Below, in pieces: positions 8,858 through 17,413 of a DNA stretch of 64,000 nt (position 1 is its first letter; every line of letters begins with the position of its first letter). The stretch spans positions 1-64,000 of the forward strand of contig CAUJDI010000020.1 in assembly GCA_963169565.1 (NCBI GenBank), read 5' to 3'. The notes beneath the pieces were generated by a model. It was not told the origin of the DNA, searched no databases, and saw only the letters and a list, made by a program, of their open reading frames with translations. The position numbers and the translations under genes were made by a program. The DNA comes from Bacillota bacterium (GTDB taxonomy: Bacteria > Bacillota > Clostridia > Christensenellales > Aristaeellaceae).

Positions 8858-10339
8858 ATGTCACAAGACCCCTGGCAGGAGCAGAATCCAGGCGTTCCGA
8901 AAAACAGCGGCGCTCCGACGCCCCAATGGAACCAGGGTCAGATCCCGCCCGCACCTCCCGCATGGACCGCGCCGGATCCGGACGGCTACTTCACCCCCGT
9001 CCATCCCCAGGCCAGTTCGCAGGCTGCGCCCGTTTTTAATGCGCCTCCTCCCTATAACAACCCTATCAGCAGTTTCATCCCGCCGCAGGAACCTGCCGGA
9101 TCGCCGGGTGATGAGTCTCCGGACGATAGGATGGTTTTCCGCGCCCCTCCAAAGCAGCGCGGAGTGCTGACGTGGTTGTACGTCGGGCTTGCCGCTTTGA
9201 TCCTCGTCCTTGCCGCGCTCGCTTTCAGCCAGTTTTTTGGCCGCCGGGAAGATAACACGGCCATCGTCACGATCTCCGAACAGGGGACAACATTCTCCGG
9301 CCAGACCCTGATCGTCAGGAACGAGTCGGTATTCCAGCAGGAGAACGTATCCGACGTGCGCTACCGCGCCGAGGAGGGCGTGGCCGTTTCCCGGGGCGAC
9401 CCGGTCTGCACGGTGTACACCTCCGGTTTTTCCATCAGGGAGTTGGAAAGGCTGCAGAGCTACCGCACACAGATCAAGGATTACCACAAGGTGCTGCTCA
9501 CCTCCTCCACGACGCCGGACGCGCAGCTGGCAAGACTTGAGACAATGGTCCTGGAACGTGCGCAGGAGACCCAGGCGCTGGTACGCGGCGCGCAGGGGAA
9601 CCTGCTCAACCAGGAGGCATTGCTGAAGGAAGCCATCAACGCCAGGCATTCCTACCTGAAGCAGAAATACATCGAGGACACGAAGCTGACCAGGCTCTAC
9701 GACAATGAGAACAGCCAGCTGCAGCGCATTGAGACCTGGACCAAGCAGTTCTCCGCCATGGACAACGGCATCGTCAGTTTCTACACCGATGGCTTTGAAG
9801 GCGCGCTGAACGCCGCCAGCTTTCAGCAGTACAGCCCCCAGGAAGTCCGCAGCATGCTGTCCGGGCAGGTCCCCGATATCGCAAGCCGGCCGAAAAACGC
9901 GATGGATATCTTCCGTCTGGTGCGCCAGTACGATTGGGGCGCTCTGATGCTGGCCGACGATCTGAACTGGAACCCGGTCGTCGGTGAAAAATACAGGATG
10001 CTGATCGAAAGCTTTGAAAGCACCACGGTGAACGTGACCGTTGAGTCCGTCACGCGCGCAGGCGGGGAAATGCTGGTGCGCCTGAAAGCGGACAGTGCGG
10101 TGGAGCCCATCCTTTACGTCCGCTCTGCCCGCGTGCAGCTGTCCAAGTCAGTCATCACCTACGCCGTCCCGGCTTCTGCCATCATCAACCAGGACGGGGT
10201 CATCGGCGTTGTGGTCCAATACAGGGAGGGCCCCTATTTGGTGCCTGTCGATATCGTCAGCCAGGACGCTACCCAGGCGCACGTCGTACCATTGTATCCA
10301 GGCCACCTGTATGAAGGACTGGTCGTCAGGCTGTTCTAG
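8858..10339 (+). CDS. HlyD-like membrane protein of the sepF neighbourhood
   Basis: Disordered N-terminus, one TM (VLTWLYVGLAALILVLAALAFSQFF), coiled coil, beta-rich C-terminus. Internal ATG at 8858 preceded by a purine-rich RBS. Confidence 0.6.
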   Translation: MSQDPWQEQNPGVPKNSGAPTPQWNQGQIPPAPPAWTAPDPDGYFTPVHPQASSQAAPVFNAPPPYNNPISSFIPPQEPAGSPGDESPDDRMVFRAPPKQRGVLTWLYVGLAALILVLAALAFSQFFGRREDNTAIVTISEQGTTFSGQTLIVRNESVFQQENVSDVRYRAEEGVAVSRGDPVCTVYTSGFSIRELERLQSYRTQIKDYHKVLLTSSTTPDAQLARLETMVLERAQETQALVRGAQGNLLNQEALLKEAINARHSYLKQKYIEDTKLTRLYDNENSQLQRIETWTKQFSAMDNGIVSFYTDGFEGALNAASFQQYSPQEVRSMLSGQVPDIASRPKNAMDIFRLVRQYDWGALMLADDLNWNPVVGEKYRMLIESFESTTVNVTVESVTRAGGEMLVRLKADSAVEPILYVRSARVQLSKSVITYAVPASAIINQDGVIGVVVQYREGPYLVPVDIVSQDATQAHVVPLYPGHLYEGLVVRLF

Positions 10340-10357
10340 ACCCCGGGGCGGCCCGGC

Positions 10358-10386
10358 TTGCACGGCCATATTGATTCCGCTATACT
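10358..10386 (+). promoter_or_regulatory. Putative promoter (TTGCAC-17-TATACT) upstream of sepF
   Basis: Spacing read directly from the sequence. Confidence 0.5.
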
Positions 10387-10437
10387 GAACAAAATGATCG
10401 ACGAACCGGTTCCCCTGGGACCGCGGGAGGGCACCTA

Positions 10438-11481
10438 ATGGATTTTCGAAGCATGTTTGGACGGGCGTCTGACAGGATCAGGACTGTCTTCAGCAGGGAC
10501 AACAGCTTCTTTTACGGCTCAGGCGGGCAAAATGAAGCATATGCCGCTGAGCAGGACCCGCGGCAGACGGCCCCCACCCAGGGTGTTTATCCCAACACCT
10601 ACCAGCAAGCGCCCTACGGCCAGCGGCAAGGCGACTACCAGGCGGCGCAGCCTCTTCATCATCAGCCTGTCCAGCAGGGCGCGTATCCTTATCAGCAGCA
10701 GACGGCTCAGGCATATGCCGCAGGCAACCCGCAGCAGGCCTGGCAAGGGCCCCAGGCTTATCAGCAGCAATACGCACAGCCCTATCAGCAACCTTCCTCC
10801 CCGCAGCAGATGCAGCTGAACCAGATGCAGGGGGAAAGCGTCCCGCGGAACCGTCGCGCAGCCCAGCACGTCCAGGAGCAGCCGCAGCAACAGGACAACA
10901 TCGTGCAATTTCCCGGCGCCCCCGCGCCGGAGCCTGAACGGCCGAAGGTGGATGCCTACGTCGTCAATATCACCAACATCACCGGATGCAGGCAAGCCAT
11001 GTCCTGCCTGCGCAAGGGGCAGTGTACCCTGGTCGTGATGGACCAGCTGGTGGACAAGGCGGAAGTACGCCGCTACGTTGACATGCTCAACGGCGCCTGC
11101 TTTGCCCTGGGGGGCACGATGACGCGGCTGTCGCTCAGGGTCGGCTTCTATCTTCTTGCCCCCAGCGGGATGATGGTCTATACAGACCCGATGACCGCCA
11201 GCGCGAACATGCCGCAAAGCAGGCCCGCAGCCCCCCAGCAAACCGCAGCCCAGCAACCGTGGACCTCCCAGGGCAATCCAGCCTCCCAGGCTGAGACGGA
11301 GTACCAGGCACAGCCCAATCAGCAACCTTATCAGCAATCTTTTCAGCAGCCCGTTCAGCCTGTCTATCAGCCCCAGGCGTACGCACAGCCCGGCTCCTAT
11401 GCCCCAGCCCAGGGCGCCTACGCTCCGCCCGCGCAGTTCCAGGGCGGCGTCACAAACGAATATGAGCGTTACGCGCTGTAG
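10438..11481 (+). CDS. sepF: SepF-domain cell division protein with Q/P/Y-rich flanking arms
   Basis: N-terminal amphipathic MDFRSMFGRASDRIRTVF; SepF core VVNITNITGCRQAMSCLRKGQCTLVVMDQLVDKAEVRRYVDMLNGACFALGGTMTRLSLRVGFYLLAPSGM. Confidence 0.8.
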   Translation: MDFRSMFGRASDRIRTVFSRDNSFFYGSGGQNEAYAAEQDPRQTAPTQGVYPNTYQQAPYGQRQGDYQAAQPLHHQPVQQGAYPYQQQTAQAYAAGNPQQAWQGPQAYQQQYAQPYQQPSSPQQMQLNQMQGESVPRNRRAAQHVQEQPQQQDNIVQFPGAPAPEPERPKVDAYVVNITNITGCRQAMSCLRKGQCTLVVMDQLVDKAEVRRYVDMLNGACFALGGTMTRLSLRVGFYLLAPSGMMVYTDPMTASANMPQSRPAAPQQTAAQQPWTSQGNPASQAETEYQAQPNQQPYQQSFQQPVQPVYQPQAYAQPGSYAPAQGAYAPPAQFQGGVTNEYERYAL

Positions 11482-11521
11482 TAATATTTGGTTGTAACCT
11501 GTGATCGAAGGGAGAAAAAGC

Positions 11522-12040
11522 ATGGCCATCACCGTCACCATGATCGAGGAAAAAGAATTCAAGAAGACCGTCCGCGGATATGATCCCCTGGAAGTGGACG
11601 AGTTCCTTGACGCGATCTGCGATGAAATGGAAAGCCTGAACGCGACCATCCAGCAGCTTCGCGATCAATTGAAGCAGCAGCAGACCGCCGCCCCCTATAT
11701 GCCGGCGGTTTCCGCGCCGCCGCTCCCGCTGGCCCCCCTCGTTCCCGCGCCTGCGGGCGAGCCCGCGGTCCCCAGCGACCTGAAGACCGCGAAACTCCTG
11801 CTTGAAAAAACGCAGAAAGCCTGTGACGAGGTCATCGCGGCGGCAAACAAGCGTTCAGAAGAGATCCTGAAACAGGCTAAAGCCGCGACCCCTGATCCGG
11901 AAGCCATGGACCTGGAGACCAGGAAACAGGAGCTGAAAAAGGAGATCGAAGCGCTGGAAGCGGAAGCGCAGAAGTTCAAACAGCGCTTCCAGACCATGCT
12001 GAAGGATCAGATCGACATCCTCGATTCGGAATTGTCCTGA
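11522..12040 (+). CDS. divIVA: DivIVA-domain protein
   Basis: MAITVTMIEEKEFKKTVRGYDPLEVDEFLDAICDEM and coiled-coil C-terminus. Confidence 0.85.
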   Translation: MAITVTMIEEKEFKKTVRGYDPLEVDEFLDAICDEMESLNATIQQLRDQLKQQQTAAPYMPAVSAPPLPLAPLVPAPAGEPAVPSDLKTAKLLLEKTQKACDEVIAAANKRSEEILKQAKAATPDPEAMDLETRKQELKKEIEALEAEAQKFKQRFQTMLKDQIDILDSELS

Positions 12041-12041
12041 T

Positions 12042-12917
12042 ATGAGACTGGGCGCGCTGGAAGCCGGCGGGACCAAGATGGTCCTGGGGGTATTCGACGG
12101 CAGAATGAAGTTGCTGGCGCAGACCAGCATCCCGACCAAAACGCCGGCGGAGACCATGCCCCAGATCATCGAATTCTTTGCCGGTCAGAAGATCACTTCC
12201 CTCGGCATCGCGGCCTTCGGGCCTGTCAACGTGCGCGCGGGATCGGCGGATTACGGGACCATTCTGAACACGCCGAAGCTCGCCTGGCAGAAATACCCTT
12301 TGCTGAAAGCGCTCAGCGAAGGGCTGGGGGTTCCCTGCCGGCTGGATACTGACGTCAACGCCGCGGCCCTGGCTGAATCCATGATGGGCGCGGCCAAGGG
12401 GCTGAAAAACTGCCTTTACTTCACCGTCGGCACCGGCATCGGGGGAGGCCTGTATGCCGAAGGGCAGTTGATCCACGGCTTGCTGCACCCTGAATGGGGC
12501 CACGTCCTGCTCACAAGGCATGAGGAAGACCCCCTGCTGCACGGAGTATGCCCCTATCACCCCAACTGCGCCGAAGGGTTCGCGGCCGGGCCTTCGATCC
12601 AGGCGCGCTGGGGCGTCCCGGCCAAAGACCTGCCGGAGGACCACCGCGGATGGGACATTGAAGCGTATTATCTCGCGCAGCTTTGCGCCGATGCGCTGAT
12701 GACGGTCTCCCCGGAAGCGATCCTGCTGGGCGGCGGCGTCATGCACAGCGGGCAGCTCATTGTACGTGTCCGTCAGCACTTCCTTCGCCTGGTGAACGGA
12801 TACATCGACCAGGAATACCTGCCGGAGATGGCAGACTACATCAAGCCTCCGGCGCTCTACCCCGACAGCGGTCTGTACGGCGCTGGTTATCTGGCCAGAT
12901 CTGCAAGGAAAAAGTAA
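12042..12917 (+). CDS. ROK-family fructokinase
   Basis: GALEAGGTKMVLGV, GTGIGGGLYAEG, Zn-site-like H..C.YHPNC.EG. Confidence 0.85.
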   Translation: MRLGALEAGGTKMVLGVFDGRMKLLAQTSIPTKTPAETMPQIIEFFAGQKITSLGIAAFGPVNVRAGSADYGTILNTPKLAWQKYPLLKALSEGLGVPCRLDTDVNAAALAESMMGAAKGLKNCLYFTVGTGIGGGLYAEGQLIHGLLHPEWGHVLLTRHEEDPLLHGVCPYHPNCAEGFAAGPSIQARWGVPAKDLPEDHRGWDIEAYYLAQLCADALMTVSPEAILLGGGVMHSGQLIVRVRQHFLRLVNGYIDQEYLPEMADYIKPPALYPDSGLYGAGYLARSARKK

Positions 12918-12939
12918 CGGAATTCCATATGTGACAGGA

Positions 12940-12974
12940 TGCCGGGTGCCTTCATACGGCCCCGGCGTTTTCAT
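12940..12974 (+). terminator. Rho-independent-type terminator after the ROK kinase
   Basis: gccggg...cccggc followed by gttttc. Confidence 0.5.
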
Positions 12975-13036
12975 GCGGTCGGGCACAGGCCTCCGCTGCA
13001 CGCTACTTTTCCGTCTGCCCGCGGTCATGCCATCAT

Positions 13037-13064
13037 TTGACTTTCAATCAAGGACTGGTATAAT
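13037..13064 (+). promoter_or_regulatory. Promoter for the Mrp/Mbh-like operon (TTGACT-16-TATAAT, extended -10)
   Basis: TTGACT at 13037-13042, TGGTATAAT ending at 13064. Confidence 0.65.
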
Positions 13065-13112
13065 CCATGCGGTGAGCAGAGTCTGCCCACGCTTTAGGAT
13101 TTGGCAAAGTAG

Positions 13113-13613
13113 GTGATCCTTTTGGTCGCTCTGGCTCTTTTCCTGCTGTGGATCCTCTTCAACGGCAAGTTTACCTGGGAATTGGCCGCATTCGGCGCGG
13201 CCATTTCTTTCGCGCTGGCCTGGTTTACGCAGCGTTTCATCGCACCGGACTTCACCATGAAAAAGCAATGGGCAGCCGTCCGGCACCTGCCGGAATTGAT
13301 GCGGTACGGGGCTCTTCTGGTCAAGGAGATCGCGCTGGCGACTTTCTCAGTCATGCGTTTGATCCTGACCGACAGCGACGAGGTGGTCCCCAAGCTCGCA
13401 ACCTTCAAAGCTGACCTGAAGACCGCGCCGGCCCGTACGGCGCTGGCGGACAGCATCACCCTGACCCCGGGAACCATTACCGTTCACCTGCAGGATGACG
13501 AATACCTCGTTCACTGCCTGGATGAAAGCCTGGAAGAAGGGCTGCACGGCAGCTCCTTTGAAACAATGCTCAAGTCGATCGAAGCCTCCTTTGAGAAGGA
13601 ACAGCCGGCATGA
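13113..13613 (+). CDS. mrpE: Na+/H+ antiporter subunit E (MnhE/MrpE)
   Basis: MrpE-like; GTG start; SITLTPGTITVHLQDDEYLVHCLD motif. Confidence 0.85.
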   Translation: MILLVALALFLLWILFNGKFTWELAAFGAAISFALAWFTQRFIAPDFTMKKQWAAVRHLPELMRYGALLVKEIALATFSVMRLILTDSDEVVPKLATFKADLKTAPARTALADSITLTPGTITVHLQDDEYLVHCLDESLEEGLHGSSFETMLKSIEASFEKEQPA

Positions 13614-13927
13614 GCACAGCGAACGCCTACACAGAGCTTTACATCATCAGCCTCTGCGCGCTGGCCCTTCTGTTCATCGCGGCCTTTGTCCGTGCGGTGA
13701 AAGGCCCCTCCCTCGCCGACCGGATCGTGGCTGTCAATATGATGGGCACTCAGACCATCATCATGATCGGCGTGATCGGGCTCATGATCAACGAGGGGTA
13801 CCTGGCCGACGTCGCGCTGATCTACGCGATGATCAGTTTCCTGGCGGTGGTCTTGCTGTGCAAGGTCTATATGGGCGTCTTCCTGGAACGGTGTGCAAGG
13901 TCGCAGGAGGAGGGGAAGGATGCTTGA
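13610..13927 (+). CDS. mrpF: Antiporter subunit F (MrpF)
   Basis: FVRAVKGPSLADRIVAVNMMGTQTIIMIGVIGL; ATGA overlap with mrpE. Confidence 0.85.
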   Translation: MSTANAYTELYIISLCALALLFIAAFVRAVKGPSLADRIVAVNMMGTQTIIMIGVIGLMINEGYLADVALIYAMISFLAVVLLCKVYMGVFLERCARSQEEGKDA

Positions 13928-14261
13928 CTGGATCCGCTTCGCAGTTTCCTCGGCGCTGATGGCCGCCGGACTGATGATCCTGCTGACCGCCGTGATCGGC
14001 GTATTCAAGTTTGATTACGTGCTCAACCGCATGCACGCGGCCGCGATGGGCGACACGTTGGGGCTCCTGTTCTGCATGCTTGCGCTGATCACGGGCGCTC
14101 CGGACGGATGGCTGGTACTCAAACTGCTCCTGATCATCGTTTTTCTTTGGCTGTCCAGCCCCGTGAGCAGCCACCTGATCGCCCGGCTTGAGGTGACGGT
14201 GAACCCCGTCTGGCATCAGCTGCCTCCCCCGGAGACAGGGAGAGAAGGGAGCGAGGCATGA
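13920..14261 (+). CDS. mrpG: Antiporter subunit G (MrpG)
   Basis: FKFDYVLNRMHAAAMGDTLGLLFCMLAL; SSPVSSHLIAR. Confidence 0.85.
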   Translation: MLDWIRFAVSSALMAAGLMILLTAVIGVFKFDYVLNRMHAAAMGDTLGLLFCMLALITGAPDGWLVLKLLLIIVFLWLSSPVSSHLIARLEVTVNPVWHQLPPPETGREGSEA

Positions 14262-14524
14262 CCTTTGTCCACATCGTGCTGCTTGGGATGCTGATCGTGT
14301 GCGCCCTGTCCGTCAGTCTGACGCGCAACCTGCTCACCTCCCTGATCGTCTACATGTCCTACAGCCTCATCATGGCGGTCATATGGATGCTGATGGAAAG
14401 CCCGGACCTGGCCATCACCGAGGCGGCCGTGGGCGCGGGCATCACCAGCGTGCTGTTTTTTGTCACACTCAAGAAGATCCATGCCATCAAAGGAGACAGC
14501 GGACGTGAGCAAGCGGAGAAGTGA
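14258..14524 (+). CDS. DUF4040 / MbhD-like antiporter subunit
   Basis: NLLTSLIVYMSYSLIMAVIWMLMESPDLAITEAAVGAGITSVLFF. Confidence 0.8.
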   Translation: MTFVHIVLLGMLIVCALSVSLTRNLLTSLIVYMSYSLIMAVIWMLMESPDLAITEAAVGAGITSVLFFVTLKKIHAIKGDSGREQAEK

Positions 14525-15524
14525 CTGGGAGTCCCGTCTCCAGGCGCGCTTCGCCCGGTGGATGCGGGAAGGGTTTTCCGGCCTGGATGATGAGATCATG
14601 GTTTCGCTCAGGCAGGAAACGTCGGAGACCCTTCCTTCGGAGCAGATGGCAGACGATCACCGCGAGATGGCGGACACCCGGCGGTATGAACGCGGCATCG
14701 CGCTGGACCGCCTTGCCCAATATGACCTGAACGCCTGGGTCAGCAGAAAGGGGCGCAGACTGCTCTCGCGCCTGTACACCGTGCTCGCGATGTCCCTGGG
14801 CGTGCTGATGATCTTTTTCCTTTTGAAAACGGTCGCGATGATGCCCCGCTTCGGCTCGCCGGACACACCCATGATCAACGAGGTGACCGACCGGTACATC
14901 GAACGGGGGCTTCAGGAGACCGGCGCCGTCAACATCGTGGCCGGAATGATCCTGGATTACCGCGCCTTTGATACCTTAGGCGAGAGTACGGTGCTGTTCA
15001 TCGCCGCCTGCGCCGTGCTGATCCTGCTGCGCATAGACTGGGATGAGAAGGCCGGCCCGGCGCTGGAATTGATCGCCGAGGAATGGGACGACCGGCATTA
15101 TGAACCCAAGAATGACCGCATCCTGCAGGCCAGCGCGATGATCCTCACCCCGATCGTTCTGCTGTTTGGCATTTACGTCATCCTCAACGGACACCTCTCG
15201 CCGGGTGGAGGATTCTCCGGCGGTTCCATCATCTCCGCGGGGCTGATCCTGTACCTGAACGCGTTTGGATTCAAGAAAGCCGGGCAGTTTTTCACTTACA
15301 GGACCTTCATGTGGGTCAGCTTTTCCGCGCTGATGTTCTACGGGCTTGCAAAGACCTACTCATTCTACTGCGGCGCCAATGGGCTTCAGAGCGGCATCCC
15401 CCTGGGCATCCCCGGCGCCATCCTGTCAAGCGGGCTGATCATGCCCCTAAACATCGCTGTCGGCATGGTGGTAGCCTGCACGATGTACATCTTCTACGCG
15501 CTGTTCCGCAAGGGCGGGCTGTGA
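14505..15524 (+). CDS. Fusion protein: ~90-aa N-terminal extension, MbhE-like region, MnhB/MrpB domain
   Basis: GTG at 14505 preceded by AAGGAGACAGCGG. MbhE-like FGSPDTPMINEVTDRYIERGLQETGAVNIVAGMILDYRAFDTLGE; MnhB-like VILNGHLSPGGGFSGGSIISAG. Confidence 0.8.
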   Translation: MSKRRSDWESRLQARFARWMREGFSGLDDEIMVSLRQETSETLPSEQMADDHREMADTRRYERGIALDRLAQYDLNAWVSRKGRRLLSRLYTVLAMSLGVLMIFFLLKTVAMMPRFGSPDTPMINEVTDRYIERGLQETGAVNIVAGMILDYRAFDTLGESTVLFIAACAVLILLRIDWDEKAGPALELIAEEWDDRHYEPKNDRILQASAMILTPIVLLFGIYVILNGHLSPGGGFSGGSIISAGLILYLNAFGFKKAGQFFTYRTFMWVSFSALMFYGLAKTYSFYCGANGLQSGIPLGIPGAILSSGLIMPLNIAVGMVVACTMYIFYALFRKGGL

Positions 15525-15536
15525 GGAGGGGCGGGC

Positions 15537-15914
15537 ATGTGGCAGCTGCTGTATGAGAACCTCGAGCAGGCCGTCGCCGTGATCCTCTTCGGTATCGGAT
15601 TCTGTATCCTTTTGCTTCAGCGCAACCTGATCCGGAAGATCATCGGGCTGAACATCATGGACACGGCGGTCTACCTTTTCCTCGCCTCCATGGGCTTCAT
15701 CAACGGGCGCAAGGCCCCCATCGTCGCAGGGGGCGTGCAGGACGCATCCGCCTACATCAATCCCATCCCGGCCGGGCTGGTGCTGACCGGCATCGTCGTA
15801 TCCGTCAGCTTCACCGCCATCATGCTGGCGCTGACCGTCCGGCTGTACCGAAGATACCGGACATTGGACATCGACCAGATCGCGCTGATGGCGAAAGCAG
15901 AGGACGCCTCATGA
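15537..15914 (+). CDS. mrpC: Antiporter subunit C (MrpC / NuoK-like)
   Basis: GIGFCILLLQRNLIRKIIGLNIMDTAVYLF; DASAYINPIPAGLVLTGIVVSVSFTAIMLAL. Confidence 0.85.
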   Translation: MWQLLYENLEQAVAVILFGIGFCILLLQRNLIRKIIGLNIMDTAVYLFLASMGFINGRKAPIVAGGVQDASAYINPIPAGLVLTGIVVSVSFTAIMLALTVRLYRRYRTLDIDQIALMAKAEDAS

Positions 15915-17407
15915 GCCTTGTGCATAATTTCCCTTTCTTCTCCATCCTGCTTTGCATGGTCTCAGGCATATTCACCTCCGTTCTCAAACCCCGCACTGCG
16001 AAATGGCTCACCCTGGCAGTCGCCGGCGCCTCCCTTGTCCTCAACGCCTTCACCCTTGGCCTGACCCTCGGGCTGAAGGACGCATATCCTTTCATGATGG
16101 GCCATTTCCCCGCCCCGTGGGGTAACGAGATCCGGATCGGCCAGCTGGAAGCCCTGATGGCGACGGGCTTGTCGGCCGTTGTCTTCATCGCGCTGGCGGC
16201 CGGTCTTTACCATACGCCCACATTTGTGGCAGAAAAAAAGCAGAACCTCTACTGCATCATGATCGACCTGGCGCTGGCCGCGACACTGGTCATGATCTAC
16301 ACCAATGACCTGTTCACCGCGTACGTGTTCATCGAGATCATGACCATCGCCTCCTGCGCGCTGGTGGTCGTGCGGCAGAACGGCCACACGCTGGTCGCCG
16401 CTACGCGCTACATGGTGATGAACCTGCTGGCTTCGGGCCTGGTCCTGCTTGGCATATCGATGCTCTACGGCATCACGGGCCACCTGCTGATGGAGCCGCT
16501 GCACCAGGCGGTGCTTCGGATCCATGAATCCGGCCGGTATGCGGGCCCGCTCACAGTGGTCATCGCACTGATCACCGCCGGCCTGGGCATCAAAAGCGCG
16601 ATGTTCCCCTTCCACGCCTGGGCCCCGGACACCTATGCCTACGCGCCGCCGATGAGCAGCGCGATCCTCAGCGGCGTGGTCAGCAAGGCCTATCTTTTCC
16701 TGCTGATCAAGTTCTTCTGGCGCGTCGTCGGCATCGACATCGTCATCCAGCAGCAGATCAGCCAGTTCCTCTTCTTTGCCGGCATCGCGGGGATGGTGCT
16801 GGCCTCCGTGATGGCCATCAGCCAGCGGGAGATCAGGCGCATGGTCGCCCTGTCCTCTGTCGCCCAGATCTCCTACGTCTACATCGGCATCGGCATGGGC
16901 ACCGAGGCGGGCCTGGCAGCGGCGCTGTTCCAGATGCTGGCCCATTCGGCGGCAAAATCCCTCCTCTTCCTGTCAACCTGGGAACTGGTCAGCGTATCGG
17001 GCGACCACAAGCGTTTCCGTTATCTGCACGGCGCGGGGTACCGCAACGTACCGGCCGGGATCGTGTTCACGGTGTCGGCGATGAGCATGGTGGGGATCCC
17101 CTTTACCGGCGGGTTCATCGCCAAGATCCAGCTGGCCGCAGCCGGCATGCCCCTGGGCGGCTGGACCACCGCGCTGGTCCTCATCGCACTGGCGCTGAGC
17201 ACGCTGCTCAACGCCGTCTATTTCCTTCACACGGTCGTGTCGATCTACCGCAGGCGGCCGGAAAATATAGAGTACGCCCTGCCTGAAAAGCAGCCGCGCC
17301 GCATCGCGGCGGCGCTGTTCCTGTCAATGATGCTGACGCTGTATCTGGGTGTCGGTTCCGGGCCGATCATGCGGGTCATTGAAGCGGGCCTGAAGATGTT
17401 CACATAA
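15911..17407 (+). CDS. mrpD: Antiporter subunit D (NuoL/M/N-like), copy 1
   Basis: Proton_antipo_M-like: YVFIEIMTIASCAL, IKSAMFPFHAWAPDTYAYAPPMSSAILSGVVSKA. Confidence 0.85.
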   Translation: MSLVHNFPFFSILLCMVSGIFTSVLKPRTAKWLTLAVAGASLVLNAFTLGLTLGLKDAYPFMMGHFPAPWGNEIRIGQLEALMATGLSAVVFIALAAGLYHTPTFVAEKKQNLYCIMIDLALAATLVMIYTNDLFTAYVFIEIMTIASCALVVVRQNGHTLVAATRYMVMNLLASGLVLLGISMLYGITGHLLMEPLHQAVLRIHESGRYAGPLTVVIALITAGLGIKSAMFPFHAWAPDTYAYAPPMSSAILSGVVSKAYLFLLIKFFWRVVGIDIVIQQQISQFLFFAGIAGMVLASVMAISQREIRRMVALSSVAQISYVYIGIGMGTEAGLAAALFQMLAHSAAKSLLFLSTWELVSVSGDHKRFRYLHGAGYRNVPAGIVFTVSAMSMVGIPFTGGFIAKIQLAAAGMPLGGWTTALVLIALALSTLLNAVYFLHTVVSIYRRRPENIEYALPEKQPRRIAAALFLSMMLTLYLGVGSGPIMRVIEAGLKMFT

Positions 17408-17413
17408 GGAGGG

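Noticed and set aside
10519-11649. 376-aa minus-strand Leu/Arg/Gly-rich ORF opposite sepF
   Set aside because: Mirror of the CAG/CCG-rich Q/P coding in SepF; repeats explained by the sense strand
15962-16945. 327-aa minus-strand ORF opposite mrpD, very rich in D/H/Q/G
   Set aside because: Composition is the reverse complement of a hydrophobic TM protein, not a real protein
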